Source of the DNA: Mycobacterium sp. 1164966.3
Lineage (GTDB): Bacteria; Actinomycetota; Actinomycetes; Mycobacteriales; Mycobacteriaceae
Reading direction: 5' to 3'
Length of the DNA stretch: 64,000 bases
Assembly: GCF_001665395.1 (NCBI RefSeq)
Contig: NZ_LZSG01000037.1
Span: 1 to 64,000, forward strand
The notes beneath the pieces were generated by a model. The model saw only the letters and a list, made by a program, of their open reading frames with translations, made no database searches and was not told where the DNA came from. Every line of letters begins with the position of its first letter. Within the stretch, counting starts at the first letter, position 1. A program made the position numbers and the translations under genes. Shown here in pieces: positions 27,701 through 36,249 of the stretch.

Positions 27701-28028
27701 GCGCGTCGCGCAGACGCGTCCGCCTTTCCTCACGCTCGCTTTCGGTGCCACGCATGAGGTGCTCGACTAGGCAGTCTTCCGGTGGGATGCGGCCCTCCAA
27801 CCCGGCCAGCGCACGAAAGATCTGATCGCGCACCCGCTCCCGCAACTCCCGGCTGGCGGCACGGTTGAACGTGATCAGCAGCATCTCGTCGAGCGTCGCG
27901 CCGGTCTCGGCGAGATAGCGGGTGACCAGCCCGGCCAGCGCGAACGTCTTGCCGGTGCCGGCGCTGGCTTCCAGCACAGTGGTGGAGCCCGGCTTCGGCA
28001 ACGGGCCCACCAAGTCGAACGGGTCCAT
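24738..28028 (-). CDS. recB: RecB, helicase-nuclease subunit of RecBCD
   Basis: 1096 residues from the ATG at 28028, close to the known M. tuberculosis length. The N-terminus carries a Walker A, EASAGTGKTF (20-29), then VDEFQDTDPIQW (Walker B with DEFQD) and LIGDPKQAIYGFRGGD, standard UvrD/Rep motifs. The nuclease domain at the C-terminus includes GSIDAVLRLPGQRYLVVDYKTNHLG, with the catalytic Asp and the D-Y-K triad of RecB-type nucleases. It overlaps recC by one base and recD by four. All key residues seem present, so the enzyme should be active. Confidence 0.95.
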   Translation of the reverse strand: MDPFDLVGPLPKPGSTTVLEASAGTGKTFALAGLVTRYLAETGATLDEMLLITFNRAASRELRERVRDQIFRALAGLEGRIPPEDCLVEHLMRGTESEREERRTRLRDALANFDAATIATTHEFCGSVLKSLGVAGDSAADVTLQESLDDLVTEIVDDLYLARFGGGENEPVLTYREALTLAREVVDDPCAQLRPLDPEPASAPAARLRFSAAACSELERRKRRLGVVGFNDLLTGLAKALAAEDSPARERMRGRWRIVLVDEFQDTDPIQWRVLECAFAGHSTLILIGDPKQAIYGFRGGDIHTYLEAARTAGARYTLGVNWRSDRALVDSLQTVLRGAALGHPDIVVHEIHARHDGHRLTGAPHDAPFRLRVVKRLALGYDEFDNIPIDVLRRHIPADLAADIGSLLASGATYNDRPVGAGDIAVIVEQHKDARACRDALAAAGIPAIYTGDTDVFESHAAKDWLCLLEAFDAPHRSGLVRAAACTMFFGETAETLAIEGDKLTDRVAAALREWASHARQRGMAAVFEAAQLHGMGRRVLAQHGGERHMTDLAHIAQLLHEIAHREHYGLPALRDWLRRQCADRTGESERNRRLDSDAAAVQIMTVFVAKGLQFPIVYLPFAFNRYVRKSDILLYHEENGTRCLHIGGKGSPDRRQVEELHRTEEARNNIRLTYVALTRAQSQVVAWWAPSRDERNGGLSRLLRGRSVDEAQVPGKCDSAITDEDAWTLFSRWHEAGGPSVEESTIATPAAKPAARPDSHFEVRHFHRAIDISWRRTSYSALIRGSESAALLGTQSEPEGDVRDDEVDDVVVTALGNGNDFDDLASPLTGMPAGAAFGSLVHAVLEATDPSAPDLAAALTEQVRRQLAWWPVGVGAAELASALVPMNDTPLGPLGGGLTLREIGLRDRLRELEFEIPLAGGDARGAAPDIALSDVGELLRVHLPADDPLASYADRLASGGLGGQSLRGYLTGSIDAVLRLPGQRYLVVDYKTNHLGDTAADYSRERLAEAMLHSDYPLQALLYTVVLHRFLRWRVPGDDAARHVGGVLYLFVRGMCGADTPVVDGHPCGVFSWQPPAGLVVELSDRLDEGRRAA

Positions 28029-31000
28029 CAGGGCTTCCTTTCGGCAGCCAGCAGCGGTAGCCACAACCGGGTGGCGAGCGCGCCCAACCGGGTGTCCTCA
28101 CCGGGCATTTCCAGACCGGGCACCGGAGGCCCGAGCAACACGTCGAACGGAGCTTTGAATCCCCAGACCCGCACGTGCGCGGGCTCGCCGTCCTCCCCGT
28201 CGTGAAAATCGTTGGACTCCCACTCGCCGCGGGCGTACTTCACCGGATCCCGTTGGCGGTGGCGGCGTTCCGCCCACGCGTAGGACGTCTTGAGCGGCAA
28301 CGCCAGCGGCTCGCGTCGGCCCGCGTCGAAAATCGCTGCCAGATCCCGCAATACGGCCACCGGATCTGGCGGCGAGCCGAGCGCACAGACCTCGATGGTG
28401 TCCTTGCTGCCACGCGCGACGCAGATGGCGGTCCAGTCGCTGTCCGGGTGACCGGCGGCCAGCGCCACCAGCGAGATCCACGCCTGCAGTTTGTGTTTGG
28501 CGGACAGCCTGGAATAGCTGACCTCGACGATGCGGTTCTCGAAGACTCGGTTGACGGTGCCGGTGACAGCGCGGCCGTCCCCGAGGTCGACAGCGATGTC
28601 ATGAGCGCGCGCCTGCACCCGCTGATGGCTTTGCGCGATGCCGGCCAGCTGAGCGGCTGTTTGGCTGATCGTGTCGACCTTGCGCCAGCCCAACCGTAGC
28701 GGCGGCAGGGTACCGCGGCGCCATTCGGCGTTGATCGCGAACTTGCGGTCCCTGCCTCGCAACATGTCATGCAGCATCCGGTCGCCGACCACCCAAGCCT
28801 GTAGCGGGTCGATGTCGACGGGCATTGCATCCTCGATCCCGTCGACATCCCACGGCAACGTGCAGTCGAGTGCGCGGAAAAACCCTTTGACCGGATCTTT
28901 GAAGAAGGCGAGCAGGTCGGCCAACTCCACGTTCAGGACCGGCCCGAGGGGCAGCGGCTCGGTCAGGAAAGCTTTTGGCGCACAGCGAGTTCCGCTGGCC
29001 GCCTGGGCGGCGGCCAGCGCCGCCGGGTCGAAGGTGAAGGCCTTGTCGGGTGTCAGCGCACCCGGAGTGACGTTCTTGCGGTCGAAGGGCTGCAGCGGAT
29101 GGTGGGTCAGGATGTGCTGGCGCACCGGCGTTTCCGTCGTCCGGTCCAGCGCATCGAGCACTTCAACGAGCGGGACGGCGGACGGTCGCGGGTGCCCGGT
29201 GTGCTCGTCGTTGCCCGTATAGGTGATCACGAGCGTCTCGGTGGCCGAGCACACCGCGTCGAGCAGCAACTGGCGGTCCTCCGAACGGATGTCACGCTCA
29301 CCGGTCATCGGTTCGCGGGCCAGCGCGTCGTCGCCATCTGGGATGTCGAGCCGCGGGAATACGCCGTCGTCGAGCCCGACCAGGCAGACCACCCGGTGCG
29401 GCACCGAGCGCATCGGCACCATGGTGCACACGGTCAACGTGCCGGTGCGGAAGTTGGCCCGGGTCGGACGTCCGGCCAACTGCGTGGACAGCAGGGCACG
29501 TATGTCGGGTAGCCGCAGTGTTGTCGCTGCCCGGGAGCCGGCCTGCGCGACCACGTCGGCGAACTCGCGTTGCAGCTGCGCGTGTTGCCAGGCGTCGTCC
29601 GAATGTGTGAGCAGGCCGGTTCCGGTTGACAACGAGTCCAGCCAGTCAACCAATGATTTTGTGCCGCTTAGGGTTTCGATTACGCTTTGCAGGCGCTCGA
29701 CGTATTCGGCGAGCCGGCCGGCTAGCTCGACGCGATTGCTGCCGACGTCGTCCAGTGGCAGCGCCGTGCCGAGCCAAGCTTGCGAGTCGTCGGACATCGC
29801 CACCCCGGTCAGGATGCGGTCGAGCCCGAACCGCCAGGTGTTGTGCACGACATTGTCCAGGCCATATGGCCGGCGGTGTTCCGGATCGAATCCCCACCGG
29901 ACGTTTGCCTCGCGGACCCATTCCGTGATCGCGCCGAGGTCGTCGTCGGTAAACCCGAACCGGGCCCGCACCGGCGCGGCCTGCGCAAGGTTGAGCACCT
30001 GACTGGCGGTGGCCCGGCTGTCGGCGATGGCGAGCAGCTCGGCCGCCACTCCGAGCAGGGGATTGGTTTGCGTCAGCGCCCGGTCAGCGAGCCGCACGCG
30101 GAGCCGATGCGCTGGATGGCCGTCCCCGGCCATCTCACCCAGGCCGAATCCGGCGATTACCAGCGGTGCATAGGTTTCGATGTCGGGGCACATCACGACG
30201 ATGTCGCGCGGCTCCAGCGTCGGGTCATCTTGCAGCAGGCCGAGCAGCACCTCGCGGAGCACGTCGATCTGCCGCGCCGGGCCGTGGCAGCTGTGTACCT
30301 GCACGGACCGGTCGCCGACGGCGAGCAGGCGTCCATCGGGGCGGACCGCGTTGGCGGCGATGTCGGCCTGCAGCCAGCCCAGCAATGTGTCGGGTCGTGG
30401 TTTGCCGCTCGACAGATGCAAGTATTCGTCGGTCGCCGCACCGGCTGGTAGCGCTCGCTGCAGCTCGCGCAGGTCGCGGCCCAGCGTTTCCAGCAGTGGA
30501 TGGCGTGCCGCGGCTCGGCTGGTGTCCGCGTGGCGGGGCACCGCGTCGTGGAGGCAGCCGAGTGCCTGCCACAGCTCGTCGCTGGGATGCGGCAGCCACA
30601 GGTGCAGGTCGTGGTGGGTGGCCAACGCGCCGAGCAGTTCGATGTCGGTGCATGCCATGCGGGTATGCCCGAACAGCGAGAGCCGCGTAGGCAGGTCGAT
30701 CGGTCCTTCGCGCAGCCGCGCGACGGCCTTCCGATGCCGGATGTGCGGCGGGTCGGCGGGCACGGCCGCAACCAGGGCGCGCCACAGCGCGGGCTGCCAG
30801 GCCAGGTCGGCATCGAGGTTGCCCGCGCTGCCGTCGAGCCAGTCGACGAGAAGCTGCGGTCGCTGTCGGGCGTAGGAGGCGAACAGCCCGGCTAGCCGGC
30901 GGCCGACCGCATAGCGACGACCGCGCCGCAGCTCCGCCTTGGCGGCGTCAGTGTCGAAGTGGCCCAAGTGTTTTGCCAGTGTGTGGCACCACGGCTCGTC

Positions 31001-31318
31001 GAGGCTGGTGTCGATCACCTCCAGCAGCGGCCACGTCATCGCCTCCGGTGACCAGGGATCGTCGTCGACGGAGCTGGTGATTTCGGCAACCAGCGAGCCT
31101 GGATTGCGAAACGCGATGGCGGCACAGACACCGTCGCCGCCGCCGGGGCGGCAGCCAAGTAGGTGCGAAAGCCGCTGGCTGAGCCAGCGTTCCACGCCAC
31201 GGGCCGGTACCAGCACCAGTTCCTCGGCGAAGGGGTCCGGCAGGGGCTCGGCCAGCAGCGCGCCGAGGCCGTCGGCAAGCAGGTCGGTGCGCTCGGCACG
31301 GTGGAGATGAAGCGCCAT
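28028..31318 (-). CDS. recC: RecC, Chi-recognition subunit of RecBCD
   Basis: 1096 residues, start ATG 31318. The frame extends upstream but that part overlaps the region of the divergent nitroreductase and is not conserved in pattern. The sequence begins MALHLHRAERTDLLADGLG and contains the RecC pattern LVPARGVERWLSQRLSHLLG, typical of inactive helicase folds that bind Chi in E. coli. It is the first gene of the recCBD operon. The promoter should lie in the 86 bases shared with the plus-strand nitroreductase. Confidence 0.95.
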   Translation of the reverse strand: MALHLHRAERTDLLADGLGALLAEPLPDPFAEELVLVPARGVERWLSQRLSHLLGCRPGGGDGVCAAIAFRNPGSLVAEITSSVDDDPWSPEAMTWPLLEVIDTSLDEPWCHTLAKHLGHFDTDAAKAELRRGRRYAVGRRLAGLFASYARQRPQLLVDWLDGSAGNLDADLAWQPALWRALVAAVPADPPHIRHRKAVARLREGPIDLPTRLSLFGHTRMACTDIELLGALATHHDLHLWLPHPSDELWQALGCLHDAVPRHADTSRAAARHPLLETLGRDLRELQRALPAGAATDEYLHLSSGKPRPDTLLGWLQADIAANAVRPDGRLLAVGDRSVQVHSCHGPARQIDVLREVLLGLLQDDPTLEPRDIVVMCPDIETYAPLVIAGFGLGEMAGDGHPAHRLRVRLADRALTQTNPLLGVAAELLAIADSRATASQVLNLAQAAPVRARFGFTDDDLGAITEWVREANVRWGFDPEHRRPYGLDNVVHNTWRFGLDRILTGVAMSDDSQAWLGTALPLDDVGSNRVELAGRLAEYVERLQSVIETLSGTKSLVDWLDSLSTGTGLLTHSDDAWQHAQLQREFADVVAQAGSRAATTLRLPDIRALLSTQLAGRPTRANFRTGTLTVCTMVPMRSVPHRVVCLVGLDDGVFPRLDIPDGDDALAREPMTGERDIRSEDRQLLLDAVCSATETLVITYTGNDEHTGHPRPSAVPLVEVLDALDRTTETPVRQHILTHHPLQPFDRKNVTPGALTPDKAFTFDPAALAAAQAASGTRCAPKAFLTEPLPLGPVLNVELADLLAFFKDPVKGFFRALDCTLPWDVDGIEDAMPVDIDPLQAWVVGDRMLHDMLRGRDRKFAINAEWRRGTLPPLRLGWRKVDTISQTAAQLAGIAQSHQRVQARAHDIAVDLGDGRAVTGTVNRVFENRIVEVSYSRLSAKHKLQAWISLVALAAGHPDSDWTAICVARGSKDTIEVCALGSPPDPVAVLRDLAAIFDAGRREPLALPLKTSYAWAERRHRQRDPVKYARGEWESNDFHDGEDGEPAHVRVWGFKAPFDVLLGPPVPGLEMPGEDTRLGALATRLWLPLLAAERKP

Positions 31319-31404
31319 CGCGGCCACCCTAGACCGCACCACCGACAGCGATGGCACGCTGGTTAGCGAGACCAGGGAACGGGAAGGTGCGAGAGAGGCG
31401 AGCG

Positions 31405-31920
31405 ATGGAGACTTGGGATGCGATCTGTGCCCGACGCAACGTGCGGCAGTACACCTCAGAGCCGGTGTCGGACGCAGACCTGAACCGCATCGCCGAGGCC
31501 GGCTGGCGCGCGCCGTCGGCGAAAAACCGTCAACCATGGGACTTCGTCGTCGTCACCGACCGGACTCAGCTGCAGGAACTTTCCACCGTCTGGCGAGGAG
31601 CCGGCCACATCGCCTCAGCCGCCGCCGCGATTGCCTTCGTGGTACCGGTACCGCCGGACGAACGCAGAAAGGTGACAGACAATTACGACGTCGGTCAGGC
31701 AACCATGGCGATGATGATCGCCGCCACCGACCTGGGCATCGGCACCGGCCATTCGTCGGTCGGAGATCAGGGGAAGGCGCGGGCCATCCTGGGTGTCCCC
31801 GACGACCGTCTGGTGGCCTTTCTGCTCGGCATCGGATATCCCGCCGATCGCCCACTTCGCCCGATCCACAGGCCCGATCGGCGGCCCTTCGCCGAAGTCG
31901 TGCATCACGGACGCTGGTGA
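31405..31920 (+). CDS. Nitroreductase-family protein
   Basis: 171 residues from the ATG at 31405 with GAGAGAGG before it. The N-terminus WDAICARRNVRQYTSEPVSDADL and RAPSAKNRQPWDFVVVTD is the FMN-binding signature of the nitroreductase fold (Arg-x-x-Arg and Ser-x-x-Asn-x-Gln-Pro-Trp). A second FMN contact region, GIGTGHSSVGDQGKAR, is also present. Such flavoproteins reduce quinones, nitro compounds or dehydrogenate small molecules; some are F420-linked in mycobacteria. The next gene starts two bases after the stop, so both are cotranscribed. Confidence 0.85.
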   Translation: METWDAICARRNVRQYTSEPVSDADLNRIAEAGWRAPSAKNRQPWDFVVVTDRTQLQELSTVWRGAGHIASAAAAIAFVVPVPPDERRKVTDNYDVGQATMAMMIAATDLGIGTGHSSVGDQGKARAILGVPDDRLVAFLLGIGYPADRPLRPIHRPDRRPFAEVVHHGRW

Positions 31921-31922
31921 AT

Positions 31923-32678
31923 ATGGCAGCTCGCGAACACAACGCCGACTACGGCTACGACGGGTCCTTTCACACCGTCTCGGCGCGGACCCAGCTGCTG
32001 GGGGTAGCGGCGGGAGCGGGGGCCCTGCTGGTGGCGGCGGCCCGCAGCCTGGCCCGTGGCAGGCGGCTCACGGCGGCAATGGCCGCGTCCTTGGCGGTCG
32101 ACATGATTGCGTCCGCGGCTTGGTACATCTACGCGACACGCTCGGGCAAGTTCCGCGTGTGGGACCGGCTTCTCGACGACTTGCGGCTGCGCGGCGACGA
32201 GACGGTGCTGGACCTGGGCTGCGGACGTGGTGCGGTGTTGCTTGCCGCAGCCAAGCGACTGCCCCGGGGACGGGCGATCGGCGTCGATCTGTGGCAAGCC
32301 GACCAGACCGACAACTCGCCGCAGGCCACCCGGAAAAATGCCGAGCTGGAAAACGTCGCCGACCGCATCGAGCTGCATACCGCCGACATGACCGCGCTGC
32401 CGTTGCCCGACGAGAGCGTCGACGTGATCGTCAGCAGCCTGGCCATCCACAACATTCCGACCCCGGCTGGTCGCCGACAGGCACTGCAAGAGGCGATTCG
32501 GGTGTTGCGGCCGGGTGGCCGGCTGGCTATTGCGGACCTGTGGGAGACCCGTCAGCATGCCGAGTACTTGCGGGAACTGGGCTGGCGAAATGTGCGGCGC
32601 CGCAACCTGGGATGGCGCATGTGGTACGGCGGGCCCTGGTTTTCCACTCGTCTGGTCAGCGCGACCAAGCCGGACTGA
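31923..32678 (+). CDS. Class I SAM-dependent methyltransferase with N-terminal membrane segments
   Basis: 251 residues. Residues 24-65 contain two hydrophobic stretches (LLGVAAGAGALLVAAARSLA, and AMAASLAVDMIASAAWYIYA), so it is probably membrane-associated. The class I SAM fold follows: DETVLDLGCGRGAVLLAAAKRL (motif I near residue 92), AIGVDLW (motif II), ADMTALPLPDESVDVIVSSLAIHN (motif III/IV) and RVLRPGGRLAIAD. The substrate is not known; a hydrophobic one is likely given the anchor. It directly follows the nitroreductase. Confidence 0.85.
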   Translation: MAAREHNADYGYDGSFHTVSARTQLLGVAAGAGALLVAAARSLARGRRLTAAMAASLAVDMIASAAWYIYATRSGKFRVWDRLLDDLRLRGDETVLDLGCGRGAVLLAAAKRLPRGRAIGVDLWQADQTDNSPQATRKNAELENVADRIELHTADMTALPLPDESVDVIVSSLAIHNIPTPAGRRQALQEAIRVLRPGGRLAIADLWETRQHAEYLRELGWRNVRRRNLGWRMWYGGPWFSTRLVSATKPD

Positions 32679-32864
32679 GCAGGCGGCGTCGATGCCGTCG
32701 AAACTGCGCCCAGGGTGGAGGTGACGGCCTTCGGGTAGCCCTGAACGCAGGTTCGACGCCACCAGCGCAGACTCGACGAGTGCGGGTGGTCGAGCTTGCT
32801 CGGCTCAGCGGTGGGTATGAACCGGCAGGAACCGGGTATGTCCGCGGACGTGCATGCTGGATTC

Positions 32865-33320
32865 ATGAACCGAAACGAGATTACCGAGCAGATTGTGGTT
32901 GCCCGGCTGGCCAAGGGGCTGAGCTGGCAGGAGCTGGCCGACGCCATCGGAAGGCCCGCCGTATGGACCACGTCGGCCTTGCTCGGCCAGCACCCGATAC
33001 CCACCGAGCTCGGCAAGGTCCTGGTGGAGATGCTCGGTCTCGAAGAGTCGGCCGTGCCGGTGCTGGCGGCGCCGCCGATGCGCGGCGGACTGCCCAGTGC
33101 GGTGCCCACCGACCCGACCATCTACCGCTTCTACGAAGCGCTTCAGGTATACGGCGGGGCCATCAAGGAACTCATCCACGAACAGTTCGGCGACGGCATC
33201 ATGAGCGCCATCAACTTCAGCGTGGACATCCAGAAGAAACCGCACCCTTCCGGTGACCGGGTGGTGGTGACGTTCGACGGGAAATACCTTGCCTACGACT
33301 GGGTTTCGGCAGGTAGTTGA
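32865..33320 (+). CDS. cynS: Cyanate hydratase (cyanase)
   Basis: 151 residues from the ATG at 32865. The catalytic triad of cyanase can be placed by offset: Arg88 and Glu91 in IYRFYEAL, and Ser114 in GIMSAINF, corresponding to Arg96, Glu99 and Ser122 of E. coli CynS. The N-terminal half is the helical HTH-like domain. The enzyme turns cyanate and bicarbonate into carbamate, which decays to ammonia and carbon dioxide. No CynR-type regulator or carbonic anhydrase gene is next to it here, so how it is regulated and how bicarbonate is supplied are not seen. It lies 186 bases from the methyltransferase. Confidence 0.92.
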   Translation: MNRNEITEQIVVARLAKGLSWQELADAIGRPAVWTTSALLGQHPIPTELGKVLVEMLGLEESAVPVLAAPPMRGGLPSAVPTDPTIYRFYEALQVYGGAIKELIHEQFGDGIMSAINFSVDIQKKPHPSGDRVVVTFDGKYLAYDWVSAGS

Positions 33321-33413
33321 CGACGGCGGGCGGCCGTCCTTCGAGGCGTGTCGCAGAAGCGGGCGAACCCGGTGCGCCGACACCCCACCTAGCTCGAACA
33401 CTGAGGGAGACAA

Positions 33414-34412
33414 ATGACGACTTCGTTGAAGGCGGATCTCGTGCTGTCCGGTGGGGGTGTGAAGGGCATCGGGCTGTCGGGCGCTGTCGTCGCACTTATG
33501 GACGCCGGCTACGAGATCCCGCGCATCTCGGGCACCTCAGCCGGCTCGGTTGTCGGCGCGATCTTGGCCGCCGGGTTCGAGCAACTGACCTCCGAGGAGG
33601 TCAGGCAGCTCACAATGACAGTGCCCTACCGTAAATTCCTTGACCCGACACACATCACCGGGATCCCGATACTCGGCCCGGCCTGGGGTCTACTCAGCGA
33701 AGAAGGTATCTACAAAGGCGATTTCGCGCACGACTGGATTCGGTCTCAACTGAAAAACCTGGGTGTCAACACCTTTGGCGACCTTGCCCTGGGCGACGAC
33801 GCCCTACCGGCGGAACGGCGCTACCGGCTGGTGGTAACCGTCGCTGATGTGACCACCGGCCAACTGGTGCGGTTGCCCTGGGACTACCGTCGGGTCTACG
33901 GTCTCGATCCCGATGAGCAGCAGGTCGCCGATGCGGTTCGCGCCTCGATGTCCATTCCGTTCTTCTTCCACACTGTCAAACTGACAAGTGCCAGCGGGTT
34001 GACGTCCACCCTGGTCGACGGTGGGGTGCTGTCGAACTTTCCGATCGACTCGTTCGACCGGCCCGACGGCAGACCGCCGCGATGGCCCACATTCGGAGTA
34101 ACACTGCTGCCCAATCTTCCGCAGGGCAATGACAAGGTGATCCCGGCGTTGGCGCCGTTGCATTGGCTCGGCGGGCCCACCCTATTGGAAGACGTGCTCA
34201 CCACGATGATCGTGGGCCGGGATCAGGCCTACCTCAACCAGCCGTGGGTCAGCGCGCGGACAATCCGCGTGGACTCGACCGACATCGGTTTCCTCGACTT
34301 CGACATCAAGGAAGAGCAGATGGGAGCGCTCTACCACAAGGGCTACGACGCGGTCGAGGCGTTCCTGTCCACCTGGAACTGGACGCAATACCTCGAACGC
34401 TTCCGCAGATGA
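33414..34412 (+). CDS. Patatin-like phospholipase (copy 1)
   Basis: 332 residues. The three patatin motifs are present: the oxyanion loop SGGGVKGIG (12-20), the nucleophile elbow GTSAG (Ser42) and the catalytic Asp202 in STLVDGGVLSNFP. The protein lacks a signal peptide, so it should be cytosolic or released by another route. Patatins hydrolyse acyl chains from phospholipids or other lipids; some act in defence, but no cyclic-nucleotide synthase is nearby. It is followed 22 bases later by a close paralogue, a tandem duplication. Confidence 0.85.
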   Translation: MTTSLKADLVLSGGGVKGIGLSGAVVALMDAGYEIPRISGTSAGSVVGAILAAGFEQLTSEEVRQLTMTVPYRKFLDPTHITGIPILGPAWGLLSEEGIYKGDFAHDWIRSQLKNLGVNTFGDLALGDDALPAERRYRLVVTVADVTTGQLVRLPWDYRRVYGLDPDEQQVADAVRASMSIPFFFHTVKLTSASGLTSTLVDGGVLSNFPIDSFDRPDGRPPRWPTFGVTLLPNLPQGNDKVIPALAPLHWLGGPTLLEDVLTTMIVGRDQAYLNQPWVSARTIRVDSTDIGFLDFDIKEEQMGALYHKGYDAVEAFLSTWNWTQYLERFRR

Positions 34413-34433
34413 AGTGGGTGGAAAGGAATTCCA

Positions 34434-35444
34434 ATGGCCGACGATCCGAAATACGCCGACCTTATTCTCTCCGGCGGAGGCGTCAAGTTCATTGGTTTGG
34501 TGGGTGCGATCGTCAGGCTGATGGAGGAGGGATATTCGTTCCAAAGGGTGTCCGGCGTCTCGGGAGGCTCAGTGGTGGCCGCGATCGTCGCGGCCGCATC
34601 CAAAGACGATCAGCTGACCAGTGAGCAAGTCAAAGAACTCGGATTGTCTGTGCCGCTGCATAAATGGCGCGACTGCGCGCCGATCCCATTCCTCGGTCCG
34701 GCGCTGGGCCTGCTGCGTGACTCTGGTCTGTATCGCGGTGACTTCGCCCACGACTGGGTCCGGGGCGAGCTAAAGAACCTAGGTGTCACCAAGTTTGGTG
34801 ATCTGGCCATCGATGACGACAACCTCCTCGAGGAGCGGCGCTACCGGGCTGTGGTCACCGTCGCCGACCTGACGACCGGACAGCTCGTTCGGTTGCCGTG
34901 GGACTACCGCCGCCTTTACGGTCTCGATCCCGACGAGCAGTCCGTCGCTGACGCAGTGCGCGCCTCAATGGCAATCCCGTTCTTTTATCGCCCGGTGACC
35001 TTGCGCAGCGCCACCGGAGTCGAGTCCACCCTGGTCGACGGTGGCTTGCTGTCGACCTTTCCGATCGACTCGTTGGATCGGCCGGACGCCAAAGCGCCAC
35101 GCTGGCCGACATTTGGGATCACCGTGGTTCCCAAGCTCTTCGAGGGTATTGAGAGTGCCCTCCCGGGGTTGCGGCCGCTGCGTCGTCTTGGGCCGCCAAC
35201 GTTGCTGGAGAAGCTGATACTGACCATGGTGCTCGGTCACGATCTGACCCGCCTGAATGAGCCGTGGGTCAGCGCTCGCGCTATCCGGGTGGTTTCGACC
35301 GAAGTCAGTGCACTGGACTTCAATATTTCGAGAAAGCGTCTTGAGGAGCAGTACGACAAAGGGTACGTGGCTGCGCGAGAGTTCTTGTCTACCTGGGACT
35401 TTCCGGCGTACCTAAACCGGTTCCGGCGATACCAGGGCGTCTAG
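34434..35444 (+). CDS. Patatin-like phospholipase (copy 2)
   Basis: 336 residues, similar to copy 1 along its whole length (for example TVADLTTGQLVRLPWDYRRLYGLDPDEQ is nearly the same in both). Motifs: SGGGVKFIG at 13-21, GVSGG with Ser43, and Asp202 in STLVDGGLLSTFP, so the active site looks intact. A GTGGAAAGGAATT ribosome site precedes the ATG. The gene converges on echA3. Keeping two full-length active-looking copies suggests separate substrates or dose effects; this is inference. Confidence 0.85.
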   Translation: MADDPKYADLILSGGGVKFIGLVGAIVRLMEEGYSFQRVSGVSGGSVVAAIVAAASKDDQLTSEQVKELGLSVPLHKWRDCAPIPFLGPALGLLRDSGLYRGDFAHDWVRGELKNLGVTKFGDLAIDDDNLLEERRYRAVVTVADLTTGQLVRLPWDYRRLYGLDPDEQSVADAVRASMAIPFFYRPVTLRSATGVESTLVDGGLLSTFPIDSLDRPDAKAPRWPTFGITVVPKLFEGIESALPGLRPLRRLGPPTLLEKLILTMVLGHDLTRLNEPWVSARAIRVVSTEVSALDFNISRKRLEEQYDKGYVAAREFLSTWDFPAYLNRFRRYQGV

Positions 35445-35495
35445 CGGCGATCGCGAGCGCGGCGGGGCCGGGCGTGGCGGGTCGTCGCCATGGAC

Positions 35496-36191
35496 CTAGA
35501 TTCCGAACTCGGCTTCTATTCCGTCGATTCCGGCGCGGATGGCCTTGAGCGCATCGGCACGCGCGCGCAGCTTGGTCGCGGCGTGAGCCTGCTGGTTGAG
35601 ACCGGCGAATTCCTGCGCGGCTTCTTCGGCGCGGCTGCGCACCATCTCGGGCAGCACGATCTCGTCGACGAAGCCTGCGGCAAGCGCGGTTTCACCGAAG
35701 AACGTCTTGGCAAGCCCGGCGGCTTGCTGGTAGGCCGACTGGGTCAGCCGCAGCTTCATGATCTCCAGCGCGGCATAGGGGATCGTCATGCCGATCGCGA
35801 CTTCGTTGGCCTGAATGTTGTACGCGTGGGCGGCCACCCGGTGGTCGCCGGACGACAACAGGAATGCCCCCATCGCGATGGCATGGCCGGTGCATGCCAT
35901 CACCACCGGCGTGGGGTAGGACAACAGGCGATACGACAGCTCGAAGCCGCCGCGCAGCATGTCGATCGCCGGCTGTACCTGGCCGGAGGTAAGGATTTTC
36001 AGGTCGAAGCCGCCGCTGAAGACCCGCTCGTTACCCGTGATCACCAGGGCCCCGACGGCATCGCTGTCGGCCTGGTCGATCGCTTCGTTGAGGGCCTGCT
36101 GCATGGTCGGGCCCAGCGCGTTCACCTTGCCGTCGTCCATCCTGATGACCGCGATGGAGTCCTTCTTGGTGTACAAGACGGGGCCACTCAT
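35496..36191 (-). CDS. echA3: Enoyl-CoA hydratase/isomerase EchA3
   Basis: 231 residues, the same length as Rv0632c, and in the same order after the recCBD region. The crotonase fold is visible: VFSGGFDLKIL (about residues 57-67), the oxyanion region HAIAMGAFLLSSGDHRVAAHAYNIQANEV (about 102-130), and a C-terminal helix. The Glu residues expected in a typical hydratase are not obvious where I would look for them, so the reaction (hydratase, isomerase or other) is uncertain. It is likely part of lipid or CoA-ester metabolism. Confidence 0.88.
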   Translation of the reverse strand: MSGPVLYTKKDSIAVIRMDDGKVNALGPTMQQALNEAIDQADSDAVGALVITGNERVFSGGFDLKILTSGQVQPAIDMLRGGFELSYRLLSYPTPVVMACTGHAIAMGAFLLSSGDHRVAAHAYNIQANEVAIGMTIPYAALEIMKLRLTQSAYQQAAGLAKTFFGETALAAGFVDEIVLPEMVRSRAEEAAQEFAGLNQQAHAATKLRARADALKAIRAGIDGIEAEFGI

Positions 36192-36249
36192 GGGGTACTC
36201 CTTCGCTTAACGCTTCGGGGTGCGCCGAACAGCACGCGCCGGCCGACCG

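Noticed and set aside
33414..35444. CBASS system with a CapV-like patatin effector
   Set aside because: No CD-NTase, Cap2 or Cap3 gene is near; the patatins are more likely lipid enzymes.
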